Shown here: positions 8,087-13,745 of the stretch, in pieces | Position numbering within the stretch: the stretch's first letter is position 1 | How the letters are laid out: every line of letters starts with the position of its first letter | Assembly (NCBI GenBank): GCA_900549865.1 | Contig: URPU01000034.1 | Location: 1 to 22,984 of the forward strand | Length of the DNA stretch: 22,984 bases | Reading direction: 5' to 3' | From: an uncultured Eubacteriales bacterium | GTDB lineage: Bacteria > Bacillota > Clostridia > Oscillospirales > Oscillospiraceae | Program-made: the position numbers and the translations under genes | The notes under the pieces: generated by a model | The model's database searches: none | The model's input: only the letters and a program-made list of their open reading frames with translations | What the model was told of the DNA's origin: nothing

Positions 8087-8677
8087 TCATATATCCGCTG
8101 TGCGCTGTATCTGTGAAAACGGTATTATTCTGCATCCAAGCGCGTCCGCTTCCTCCGGGCTGTGCGTCACAAGTATGACCGCGCAGTCCGCGCGCTCGTT
8201 CACGGCGTCTATGGCCAGCGCCTTTGACGCGGCGTCCAGCGCCCTGAACGGCTCATCCAGCAAAAGCAGATCCGGCGCGTATGCCAGCGCCCTTGCCAGT
8301 GCGGCGCGCAGCTGCATCCCGCCGGAAAGCTCGCATGGATGCTTCTCCGCGCTGTCTGCCAGACCGAGTTTTTTCAGCAGCATGAGCGCGTCCTGCCCCT
8401 GTGTGCCGTGCGGCATGACGATGGATACATTCTCCTCCGCACTCAGCCACGGAAGCAGCCGCGGCTCCTGAAATACGCAGGCCGTGCGCGTGGCGCGATT
8501 GCGGACAAGACCGGAATCCGGATGCAGCAGCCCGGCGATGACGTGCAGAAGGCTGGTCTTTCCGCAGCCGGACGGCCCGGTTATGGCAATGCGTTCGCCC
8601 TGCTCCAGCGCGAGGGATGCGCCGCGCAGGACCTCAAGCGCGCCGAAGGAGAGGGAAACATCCTTTAATTCAAGCAT
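8087..8677 (-). CDS. ABC transporter ATP-binding protein (NitT/TauT-like)
   Basis: This is the ATPase subunit of a nitrate/sulfonate/taurine-type importer, 196 residues, short for the family (usually 240-260) because it lacks most of the C-terminal tail. Walker A GPSGCGKT (about 34-41), Q-loop VFQEPRLLPW, signature LSGGMQLRAALARA (canonical Q changed to L after GGMQ), Walker B LLLLDEP and switch VTHSPEEA are all present. I start at the ATG at 8677, preceded by GGGGAGGGG and five A. The upstream in-frame ATG at 8698 would have no such site. It overlaps the permease gene by 8 bp. The substrate is unknown. Confidence 0.92.
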   Translation of the reverse strand: MLELKDVSLSFGALEVLRGASLALEQGERIAITGPSGCGKTSLLHVIAGLLHPDSGLVRNRATRTACVFQEPRLLPWLSAEENVSIVMPHGTQGQDALMLLKKLGLADSAEKHPCELSGGMQLRAALARALAYAPDLLLLDEPFRALDAASKALAIDAVNERADCAVILVTHSPEEADALGCRIIPFSQIQRTADI

Positions 8678-9419
8678 TTTTTCCCCTCCCCGCCGCAAGG
8701 CGCATTACAATGCGCTCAAGGCACAGGCTTATAAGAATGACTGCGGCCGTCCACGCAAAAAGGTCCGTCGTCTGCAAGTAAAGCTTGGACTCATATATCA
8801 TGCGCCCGACGGAGTCGCGCGGAACTGTCAGCACCTCGGCGGCGACGCCGGACTTCCACCCGAAGCCAAGCGCGCTTGTACATGCCGCGCGGAAATGCGG
8901 CACAACGGACGGAACGGCAATGTATTTAAGCCTTTTCCCGCGCGGCAGACGGAAAACCTGCGCCATTTCGAGAAGCTTCGGGTCAATGCCCTTTATGCCC
9001 TCGGTCACGTTCGCCCATATGATTGGCAGGACGGTCAGCGCAGAAATGAGGACCGGCACTAAGTCGCGCTTCACCCAGATAAGCACCAGCACGGCGAAGG
9101 ATGCAACGGGTGTGGTCTTTATCACGGTCAGAAGAGGGGAGAACAGCGCCTCCAGCGCGCTGCGGCGGCAGGTCAGCACGGCAAGGGCGACGCCCGCGGC
9201 GATGGCCGCGGCTATTCCCGCGCTGATCCTCAAGAGGGAAACGCCGACCGACTGCCAGAAGGAAACGGTCTGCACCAGCTCGAATAGTCTGCACAGCACG
9301 TCCACCGGCGCGGGCAGCAGCAGGGGCTTGCCGGTGAGCATGGCCGCCGCCTGCCACAGCGCCGCCCAGAAAAGCACCGCAAGCAGCCTCTTCAGTTTTC
9401 CGGCTGCACGGCTACTCAT
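8670..9419 (-). CDS. ABC transporter permease (NitT/TauT-like)
   Basis: This 249-residue integral membrane protein is of the SsuC/TauC type (binding-protein-dependent transport permease fold). The basic N-terminus RAAGKLKRLL is followed by about six hydrophobic segments. The block PIIWANVTEGIKGIDPKLLEMAQVFRL-type region (about residues 142-168) matches the cytoplasmic EAA loop that docks onto the ATPase; the family's EAA appears here as EMAQVF. The region GWKSGVAAEVL (about 200-210) is also typical of SsuC-like permeases. The start overlaps the end of the binding-protein gene by 4 bp (ATGA), indicating coupled translation. It pairs with the ATPase downstream. Confidence 0.92.
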   Translation of the reverse strand: MSSRAAGKLKRLLAVLFWAALWQAAAMLTGKPLLLPAPVDVLCRLFELVQTVSFWQSVGVSLLRISAGIAAAIAAGVALAVLTCRRSALEALFSPLLTVIKTTPVASFAVLVLIWVKRDLVPVLISALTVLPIIWANVTEGIKGIDPKLLEMAQVFRLPRGKRLKYIAVPSVVPHFRAACTSALGFGWKSGVAAEVLTVPRDSVGRMIYESKLYLQTTDLFAWTAAVILISLCLERIVMRLAAGRGKNA

Positions 9420-10477
9420 TCAAGAACGCAGTAGAAGTCGTCACCGGGGATCGCGCCGCCTATGGACGCCGGGGCAACGGCGAACATTATCTCATAGAAG
9501 GACGAGAGGGCGTCGCGCATATCGCTTCCCGCGATGAAGCACACGTTGCAGTTCGGTATGGCCTTCGCGGCGACTGCGGCCTTTGCAAATATCCCCGTCT
9601 CCTGTATCTTTTCTGCGGTGCCCTGAACGTCGGCACTCAGCGCCTCGACGGAGGCTCTGTATTCGTCAAGGAAGCATTTGAGCTCCGCCGCGTGCTCCTT
9701 GGCAAATTCCGTCCTCACTACCACACAGCCCTGAACGAGGCTTCCGGCAGGGGAGACCTTATCCCATTCCGCGGTGAGGTCCATCGCCACGGAAAGCGCG
9801 CTATTTGCGGCGCAGGCTATCGTGACCATCGGCTCCGGCAGAACGGCAAGGGAGACCTCGCCGGATGAAACCGCGGCATTGAGGTCGGCCGGCTGGGCAT
9901 AGGTCGTGTCGATGATTATATCCTCGCCAGGCTTAAGGCCGTTCTTCTCGCAGAGGTACTGAAAGATAAAGCTGGGATTCTGGGCGGGCGCATACACCGT
10001 CTGACCCTTGAGGTCGTCAAAGCTGGCGGCGGCGCACGTGCCGTCGGAGACCAGATACAGCACGCCCAGCGTGTTCAGCGCCAGCACCTGCACCGCGCCG
10101 CCGGTCTTGCTGTAAAGCGCGGCGGCGGCATTCGTCGGCAGAGCCGCAATGTCGGCGCTGCCGTTTATGAGCGCCGCGGTAATGTTGCTGGCGTCCGTCT
10201 CAACGGTGAAGCTGTAGTTCAGCGCCGCGCCGCCGTTCTGCGCGGCGTACATCAGGTTTGCCATGCCGAAGCCCGTCGTTCCGTTCAGCGTCATTACATT
10301 TACGGGAAGCGTGCTGTCATACTCCGCCTGCGCGTTATCCGGCACGGCCGCGGCTTCCTCGCTTGCGGTTGGGGCGGCGCTTTCTACAGGCGCGCTCTGT
10401 GCGCCGCATGCAGCGAGAAGCGTCAGCATGGAAAGCGTCAAAACAAGTGAAAGTATCTTTTTTGCAAATGAACTCAT
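9416..10477 (-). CDS. ABC transporter substrate-binding lipoprotein (NMT1/NitT-like)
   Basis: This extracytoplasmic solute-binding lipoprotein has 353 residues. The signal peptide has a KK-containing n-region, a hydrophobic core and the lipobox LAAC with Cys24, followed by an Ala/Glu/Pro-rich linker to about residue 50. The mature part has the pattern of NMT1/COG0715 binding proteins, including the conserved VLPEPMVT block (about 217) and GCVVVRTEFAKEH (about 255). Related proteins bind sulfonates, nitrate, thiamine precursors or aromatic compounds, so the ligand cannot be assigned. AGGAG seven bases before the ATG supports the start. It lies 18 bp after the VOC gene and overlaps the permease gene by 4 bp. 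Confidence 0.92.
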   Translation of the reverse strand: MSSFAKKILSLVLTLSMLTLLAACGAQSAPVESAAPTASEEAAAVPDNAQAEYDSTLPVNVMTLNGTTGFGMANLMYAAQNGGAALNYSFTVETDASNITAALINGSADIAALPTNAAAALYSKTGGAVQVLALNTLGVLYLVSDGTCAAASFDDLKGQTVYAPAQNPSFIFQYLCEKNGLKPGEDIIIDTTYAQPADLNAAVSSGEVSLAVLPEPMVTIACAANSALSVAMDLTAEWDKVSPAGSLVQGCVVVRTEFAKEHAAELKCFLDEYRASVEALSADVQGTAEKIQETGIFAKAAVAAKAIPNCNVCFIAGSDMRDALSSFYEIMFAVAPASIGGAIPGDDFYCVLE

Positions 10478-10495
10478 AGTATTTCTCCTGCTTTC

Positions 10496-10864
10496 TTATC
10501 TTTTTGCGGGGATTATCTCTATCCAGTATCCGTCGGGGTCCTCTATGAAATAGATGCCCATGGTTGGATTTTCAAAACAGATGCAGCCCATCTCGTCGTG
10601 CTTTGCGTGCGCCGCGTCATAATCCTCCGCGGTGAAGGCAAGGTGGAACTCCTGCTCGCCAAGGTCGTAAGGCTCACTGTGATCCTTGAGATAGGTAAGC
10701 TCAAGCCGGAAGTCACTCTGCCCGTCGCCGAGGAATATTATCTGATAACTGCCGTCGGCGGCATTCTTTTCGCGCACAGGCTCAAGTCCGAGCGCGTCCT
10801 TATAAAACTTCAGACTGCGCTGCATATCCAGCACGTTAAAATTGAAATGGTTGAATCTGAACAT
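10496..10864 (-). CDS. VOC (glyoxalase/bleomycin-resistance fold) family protein
   Basis: This is a 122-residue single-module VOC protein, related to lactoylglutathione lyase. It opens with FNHFNFNVLDMQRSLKFYKD, the first beta-alpha unit with a metal-ligand His, followed by FRLELTYL, EFHLAFTAEDYDAA and the ending YFIEDPDGYWIEIIP, where Glu is the usual last metal ligand. Such proteins isomerise or cleave small metabolites; the exact reaction is not predictable. AAGGAGG seven bases before the ATG at 10864 decides the start over the upstream ATG at 10897. A strong promoter lies directly upstream, and the ABC importer genes follow closely on the same strand, so it is probably the first gene of that operon. 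Confidence 0.9.
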   Translation of the reverse strand: MFRFNHFNFNVLDMQRSLKFYKDALGLEPVREKNAADGSYQIIFLGDGQSDFRLELTYLKDHSEPYDLGEQEFHLAFTAEDYDAAHAKHDEMGCICFENPTMGIYFIEDPDGYWIEIIPAKR

Positions 10865-10899
10865 GACCGTTCCTCCTTTGACACATAAATCACACACGC

Positions 10900-10928
10900 A
10901 TTATAATGCCCGGCACCGGCACGGTCAA
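10900..10928 (-). promoter_or_regulatory. Sigma-A promoter of the VOC-ABC importer operon
   Basis: Read on the minus strand, TTGACC (10923-10928) and a perfect TATAAT (10900-10905) are 17 bases apart. The predicted start point is close to 10893, giving a leader of about 30 bases before the VOC ATG. No further promoter is evident within the 18-base gap to the binding-protein gene. Confidence 0.85.
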
Positions 10929-11015
10929 GAATAAATTGCGGCAGCTATTGACCGGGGCAATATAAAATGCTAAGCTTATTAATATAAAGACAGGTTATCA
11001 TGATATGGAGGCAGT

Positions 11016-11363
11016 ATGCGAATATACAAAAAATGGACGGGCCGACAGCCGGACTACGCCGGAGATATCTTCCTGCTTGAATGCTCACAGGAGGAGCAGT
11101 TCACGCAGATGTATCCGCTCATCGGGCAGCCTGCGCTGCACGCCACGAGCGGCCGGGACGTTATATACAGGCTTTACCTCATCTGTGAAGATGGGCGGCG
11201 CATACTCCCGATAGACAAGCCGTCGGTCATTATGGGCGCTTTCAACGGCGGCCATTCACCGCTTTCCGACTGCGCCGAAATTACGGCGGCGCGGATAGAA
11301 GAGCTTGTCCGCGCGGATGAGCTTCTGCCGTCTATAGAGGCAAGCAAATATCTTTTTGAGTGA
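11016..11363 (+). CDS. Small protein of unknown function, 115 residues
   Basis: I do not recognise a family. The ATG at 11016 has TGGAGG five bases upstream, and GC-rich third positions match neighbouring genes, so it is probably real. The protein is soluble, with no signal peptide or membrane segment. It has mixed charge, an N-terminal basic stretch MRIYKKWTGR, a central part with GRDVIYRLYLICEDGRR that looks like paired beta strands, the segment FNGGHSPLS, and a C-terminal helix rich in Glu/Ala. A possible -35 TTGACC at 10948-10953 has no good -10. A 64-residue membrane protein gene follows 18 bp later and could share the transcript. Confidence 0.72.
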   Translation: MRIYKKWTGRQPDYAGDIFLLECSQEEQFTQMYPLIGQPALHATSGRDVIYRLYLICEDGRRILPIDKPSVIMGAFNGGHSPLSDCAEITAARIEELVRADELLPSIEASKYLFE

Positions 11364-11381
11364 GATAGAGAGGTTTTTCCA

Positions 11382-11576
11382 ATGGTTTATACAATTTTTA
11401 TTCTTATAAGCTTTCTGGCTTCCGTCATCGGCTGCATCTGCGGCATCCTTGGCGGCGTGGTCGGGCGGAAAATAAACAAGAAGATCGACAACGCGGCTGT
11501 AGACAAGCTGTTTATAGGGCTTCTGACGGTCGTAATGTTTGTGTGCGTGCATAATTATATGCAGTTCAGCCGTTGA
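11382..11576 (+). CDS. Small membrane protein resembling the C-terminus of TSUP (TauE/SafE) carriers
   Basis: This 64-residue protein has two hydrophobic segments (about 3-28 and 44-58) around the basic loop GRKINKKIDNAAVDKLF. The order of a glycine-rich helix end, a GRxxNKK-type loop and a final hydrophobic helix is reminiscent of the end of sulfite/sulfonate exporter TauE/SafE proteins, which are about 250 residues long. This match is from pattern memory and not an alignment. It could be a remnant of such a gene or an independent small protein. GAGAGG lies upstream of the ATG but at a long spacing, so translation signals are weak. The stop lies inside an inverted repeat shared with the convergent gene. 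Confidence 0.6.
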   Translation: MVYTIFILISFLASVIGCICGILGGVVGRKINKKIDNAAVDKLFIGLLTVVMFVCVHNYMQFSR

Positions 11577-11590
11577 GGCCGGACTGCATA
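11558..11590. terminator. Imperfect hairpin between convergent genes
   Basis: Bases 11558-11571 can pair with 11577-11590 around the loop GTTGA, with one mismatch and one G-U pair. It covers the stop of the 64-residue gene and faces the end of the minus-strand gene. No T run is present on either side, so its role as a terminator is uncertain. Confidence 0.4.
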
Positions 11591-11601
11591 TATAACGCGG
11601 G

Positions 11602-12342
11602 TCAATCCTTTTCCGGAACGAGCCGGAGGACGACACCGTCCGGGTATTCTATTATCAGCGCATTTCCGTCAAGGGAATAATCGAGAAGAAGCTGTCCATA
11701 GATAAGGCCGCTTTCCGTGAAGCTTGCGCTTTGCGCCTCTGCGGCGAAAAGCCGTGCCTCGGCGCTGCCGTCGTCATTTATCAGAACGTACCATTCTCCT
11801 GCTCCGGCCTCGTCAACGGTGCTTTTGGCATAGCTTTCCCCATCGGCCGATATTTCTGAAACGACGTATTTTCCGCTGGATGGCGGCGTATATCCGTCGC
11901 CGCCGTGCGAAAGCGAGACGGCCGTGCCGCTGCCGAAGACGTTTTCAAGCGTCAGCACATCTCCGTCAAGAGTGCCGCGCATGTACGCCGTGCCGCACCA
12001 TATCCGCAGCCCGCCGCCGCGAAGCGTCCACCGCCCGGAATAGCTGCGCTCTCCCAAGCTGAGCGTGCATTTCCCGCCCGCGTCGAGCACGGCGGTAAGC
12101 GGCATACCCTCACTGAGGCGGATATTGCCGGTCTGCGTGTACGCCGCGCTGTATTCCCCGGCATATCTGGCCATTTCCGGCACGGCCCTGAATGAGAAGA
12201 GAAGATACCCGCACCAGAACACGGCAAGCGCGGCAAGCCCCGCCAGTACGGACAGGAGAACGCGCCTTGCCTGAACCGCAATGCGGCTTTCTTTCGAGGC
12301 CTCGGGTGTGCTTTTCTGTATAGATTCGGAATTCCCGTTCAT
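11602..12342 (-). CDS. Membrane-anchored protein with two lipocalin-like beta repeats
   Basis: This 246-residue protein has a cytoplasmic N-terminus of about 25 residues, one transmembrane segment (VLLSVLAGLAALAVFWCGYL, about 29-48) and a large outside part. The latter appears to hold two related beta-rich units. Unit 1 starts at AGEYSAAY (about 60) with SYSGRWTLRGGGLRIW and TLDGDVLTLE. Unit 2 starts at SGKYVVSEI (about 153) and ends with YSLDGNALIIEYPDG. Similar GKY...GxWxLxGxxL units occur in many uncharacterised surface proteins of gut Firmicutes. No enzyme motif is visible. I start at the ATG at 12342 with GAGG upstream; the open frame continues 95 codons further but that part is not protein-like. 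It is divergent from a TetR-type gene. Confidence 0.75.
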   Translation of the reverse strand: MNGNSESIQKSTPEASKESRIAVQARRVLLSVLAGLAALAVFWCGYLLFSFRAVPEMARYAGEYSAAYTQTGNIRLSEGMPLTAVLDAGGKCTLSLGERSYSGRWTLRGGGLRIWCGTAYMRGTLDGDVLTLENVFGSGTAVSLSHGGDGYTPPSSGKYVVSEISADGESYAKSTVDEAGAGEWYVLINDDGSAEARLFAAEAQSASFTESGLIYGQLLLDYSLDGNALIIEYPDGVVLRLVPEKD

Positions 12343-12415
12343 AGCAATAAAAACCTCGCAGATAAATTCATCTATGATTTTACCACAAGCGGCGCAAATA
12401 TAAAAGCATGACATA

Positions 12416-12448
12416 TCGGGAATATCCGTCGAAAAAAATATATCCCGA
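12416..12448. promoter_or_regulatory. Inverted repeat TCGGGA-N21-TCCCGA, candidate operator
   Basis: TCGGGA (12416-12421) and TCCCGA (12443-12448) form an inverted repeat in the gap between the membrane-protein gene and the TetR-type gene, ending 14 bases before the -35 of the latter. Flanking ATAT steps are also roughly mirrored. It could be an operator for the regulator, but the half-sites are short and the spacing of 21 bases is long for a TetR site. Confidence 0.35.
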
Positions 12449-12462
12449 CAGGAAGAAAACTT

Positions 12463-12491
12463 TTGCCATGACGCGCTGTGTATGATATAAT
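12463..12491 (+). promoter_or_regulatory. Extended -10 sigma-A promoter of the TetR-type gene
   Basis: TTGCCA (12463-12468) and TATAAT (12486-12491) are 17 bases apart, and a TG one base before the -10 makes it an extended -10 promoter. The predicted start near 12498 leaves a leader of about 20 bases with AGGGGG before the ATG at 12518. Confidence 0.85.
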
Positions 12492-12517
12492 CTAAAAAAA
12501 GACAGGGGGACGGGCAT

Positions 12518-13078
12518 ATGGCATCATCAACAAAAGAAGCTTTCGCTGCGGCATTGAAGCAAATGATGGCGGTCAAGCCGATGGATAAGATCACGGTCAA
12601 GGATCTGGTCGAGATCTGCGGCGTCAACAGGCAGACGTTCTACTATCATTTCGATGATGTGTACGATCTTCTTGAGTGGGTCTTTGAGGAGGATGCAAGC
12701 AGGGTCCTGCCAAAGGAGATAGTTTATGACCATTGGCGTGAGGACGTCATGGTTTTCTTTGAGTATCTGTATGAAAACCGCACCTTTGCCACGAACGTCT
12801 ATAACTCCAACAGCCGCCTTTACATGCTGCGCTTTCTGAAAGATAGACTGCAAAACTGCATCCGCGGTTTTGCCGAGATCGTCTGCGACGGGCGCAATGT
12901 GGACAGGCAGGATTTTGAATTCGTTGTTGAGTTTTACGCGAACGGCATCATCGGGCTTATCTCCCAGTGGCTCGACCTCGGCATGAAGCTGCCGCCGAGT
13001 GTGACGAAGGAAAGGTTCCTGCTCGTGCTCGACAACAGCGTGGAAAACATGCTGTACCGTTTCCAGAGCAATAAGTGA
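12518..13078 (+). CDS. TetR/AcrR-type transcriptional regulator
   Basis: This 186-residue DNA-binding regulator has its N-terminal helix-turn-helix at about residues 8-52, with KITVKDLVEICGVNRQTFYYHF as two blocks: the first helix plus turn, and the recognition helix VNRQTFYYHF, the TetR signature. The C-terminal part (about 70-186) resembles the TetR_C_8-type domain found in Firmicutes regulators of the DhaS kind, containing FYANGIIGLISQWLDLGM. The ligand is unknown. It has its own strong promoter and terminator, so it is monocistronic. The divergent membrane protein gene is the natural target candidate, and autoregulation is plausible through the inverted repeat next to the promoter. Confidence 0.9.
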   Translation: MASSTKEAFAAALKQMMAVKPMDKITVKDLVEICGVNRQTFYYHFDDVYDLLEWVFEEDASRVLPKEIVYDHWREDVMVFFEYLYENRTFATNVYNSNSRLYMLRFLKDRLQNCIRGFAEIVCDGRNVDRQDFEFVVEFYANGIIGLISQWLDLGMKLPPSVTKERFLLVLDNSVENMLYRFQSNK

Positions 13079-13100
13079 TATTTAGAAATATTTTTATATT

Positions 13101-13140
13101 ATCAGAACTGCCGGAGTGTTCCCCGGCAGTTCTGATTTTA
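13101..13140 (+). terminator. Intrinsic terminator of the TetR-type gene
   Basis: A perfect 14-bp stem (13101-13114 with 13123-13136) and an 8-base loop are followed by TTTA and further A/T-rich bases. Counting the last stem T, four T in a row follow the GC-rich part of the stem. Confidence 0.8.
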
Positions 13141-13165
13141 AATTTGATTATTTCATTTGTTCCTG

Positions 13166-13194
13166 TTGAAAGAAAGCGAGAAATAGGTTATAAT
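13166..13194 (+). promoter_or_regulatory. Sigma-A promoter of ybaK (and probably uvrA)
   Basis: TTGAAA (13166-13171) and a perfect TATAAT (13189-13194) are 17 bases apart. The predicted start near 13201 leaves about 25 bases before the ATG at 13226, which argues against the TTG at 13208 as start codon. No terminator is visible between ybaK and uvrA, so the transcript may run on. Confidence 0.85.
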
Positions 13195-13225
13195 ATTCTG
13201 AAAAACTTTGAAAGCGTGGCGGACT

Positions 13226-13702
13226 ATGGCAGAGAAAACAAATGTAATGCGCATGCTGGAGCAGAAAAAGATAGCGTATATCCCGCATGAGTATCCGCAC
13301 GGCGATGAGGCCGTTGACGGCGTCACTGTCGCCGGGCTTATCAGTGCAGACCCCGCCGCCGTGTTCAAGACGCTGGTGCTGCGCGGGGCGAGCAAGGCTG
13401 TGTACGTCTTTGTCATCCCTGTCGCCGCGGAGCTTGACCTTAAAAAAGCGGCAAAGGCCGTGAAGGAGAAGTCTGTGGCGATGCTGCACGTCAGCGAAAT
13501 AAATGATATCACCGGCTACGTCCGCGGCGGCTGCTCGCCTGTCGGGATGAAGAAGCTTTTCACGACGACGTATCACAGCAGCATTGAGGCGCTGGACGCT
13601 GTCATCGTCAGCGCCGGGAAGATAGGCTGTCAGGTGGAGCTTGCGCCGGAGGCGCTGATAAAGCTCACACGCGGCAGGATTGCGGACATAACCGCAGAAT
13701 AA
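13226..13702 (+). CDS. ybaK: Cys-tRNA(Pro) deacylase YbaK/EbsC
   Basis: This trans-editing enzyme hydrolyses cysteine wrongly attached to tRNA-Pro. The 158 residues form the YbaK/ProX fold. Visible landmarks are IPHEYPHGDEAVDG near the N-terminus, VFKTLVLRG with the conserved Lys (about 46-54), YVFVIPVAAELDLKKAA (about 61-77) and the glycine loop VRGGCSPVGMKKLF (about 98-111). Length and order match bacterial YbaK. The ATG at 13226 is chosen because the promoter start point leaves too little leader for the TTG at 13208; the ribosome binding site GGCGG is weak and close. uvrA follows 43 bp later. Confidence 0.94.
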   Translation: MAEKTNVMRMLEQKKIAYIPHEYPHGDEAVDGVTVAGLISADPAAVFKTLVLRGASKAVYVFVIPVAAELDLKKAAKAVKEKSVAMLHVSEINDITGYVRGGCSPVGMKKLFTTTYHSSIEALDAVIVSAGKIGCQVELAPEALIKLTRGRIADITAE

Positions 13703-13745
13703 GCGCATCATCATACACGCGGCAGGGCCGCACGGGGAAAACACT

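Noticed and set aside
12343..12627. Upstream extension of the membrane protein frame by 95 codons on the minus strand.
   Set aside because: It crosses the TetR promoter and the beginning of the TetR-type gene and has an irregular composition; the ATG at 12342 is followed by a normal membrane-protein N-terminus.
13719..13731. Short GCGGC-AGG-GCCGC hairpin before uvrA.
   Set aside because: A 5-bp stem with a 3-base loop and no T run is expected by chance in GC-rich DNA.
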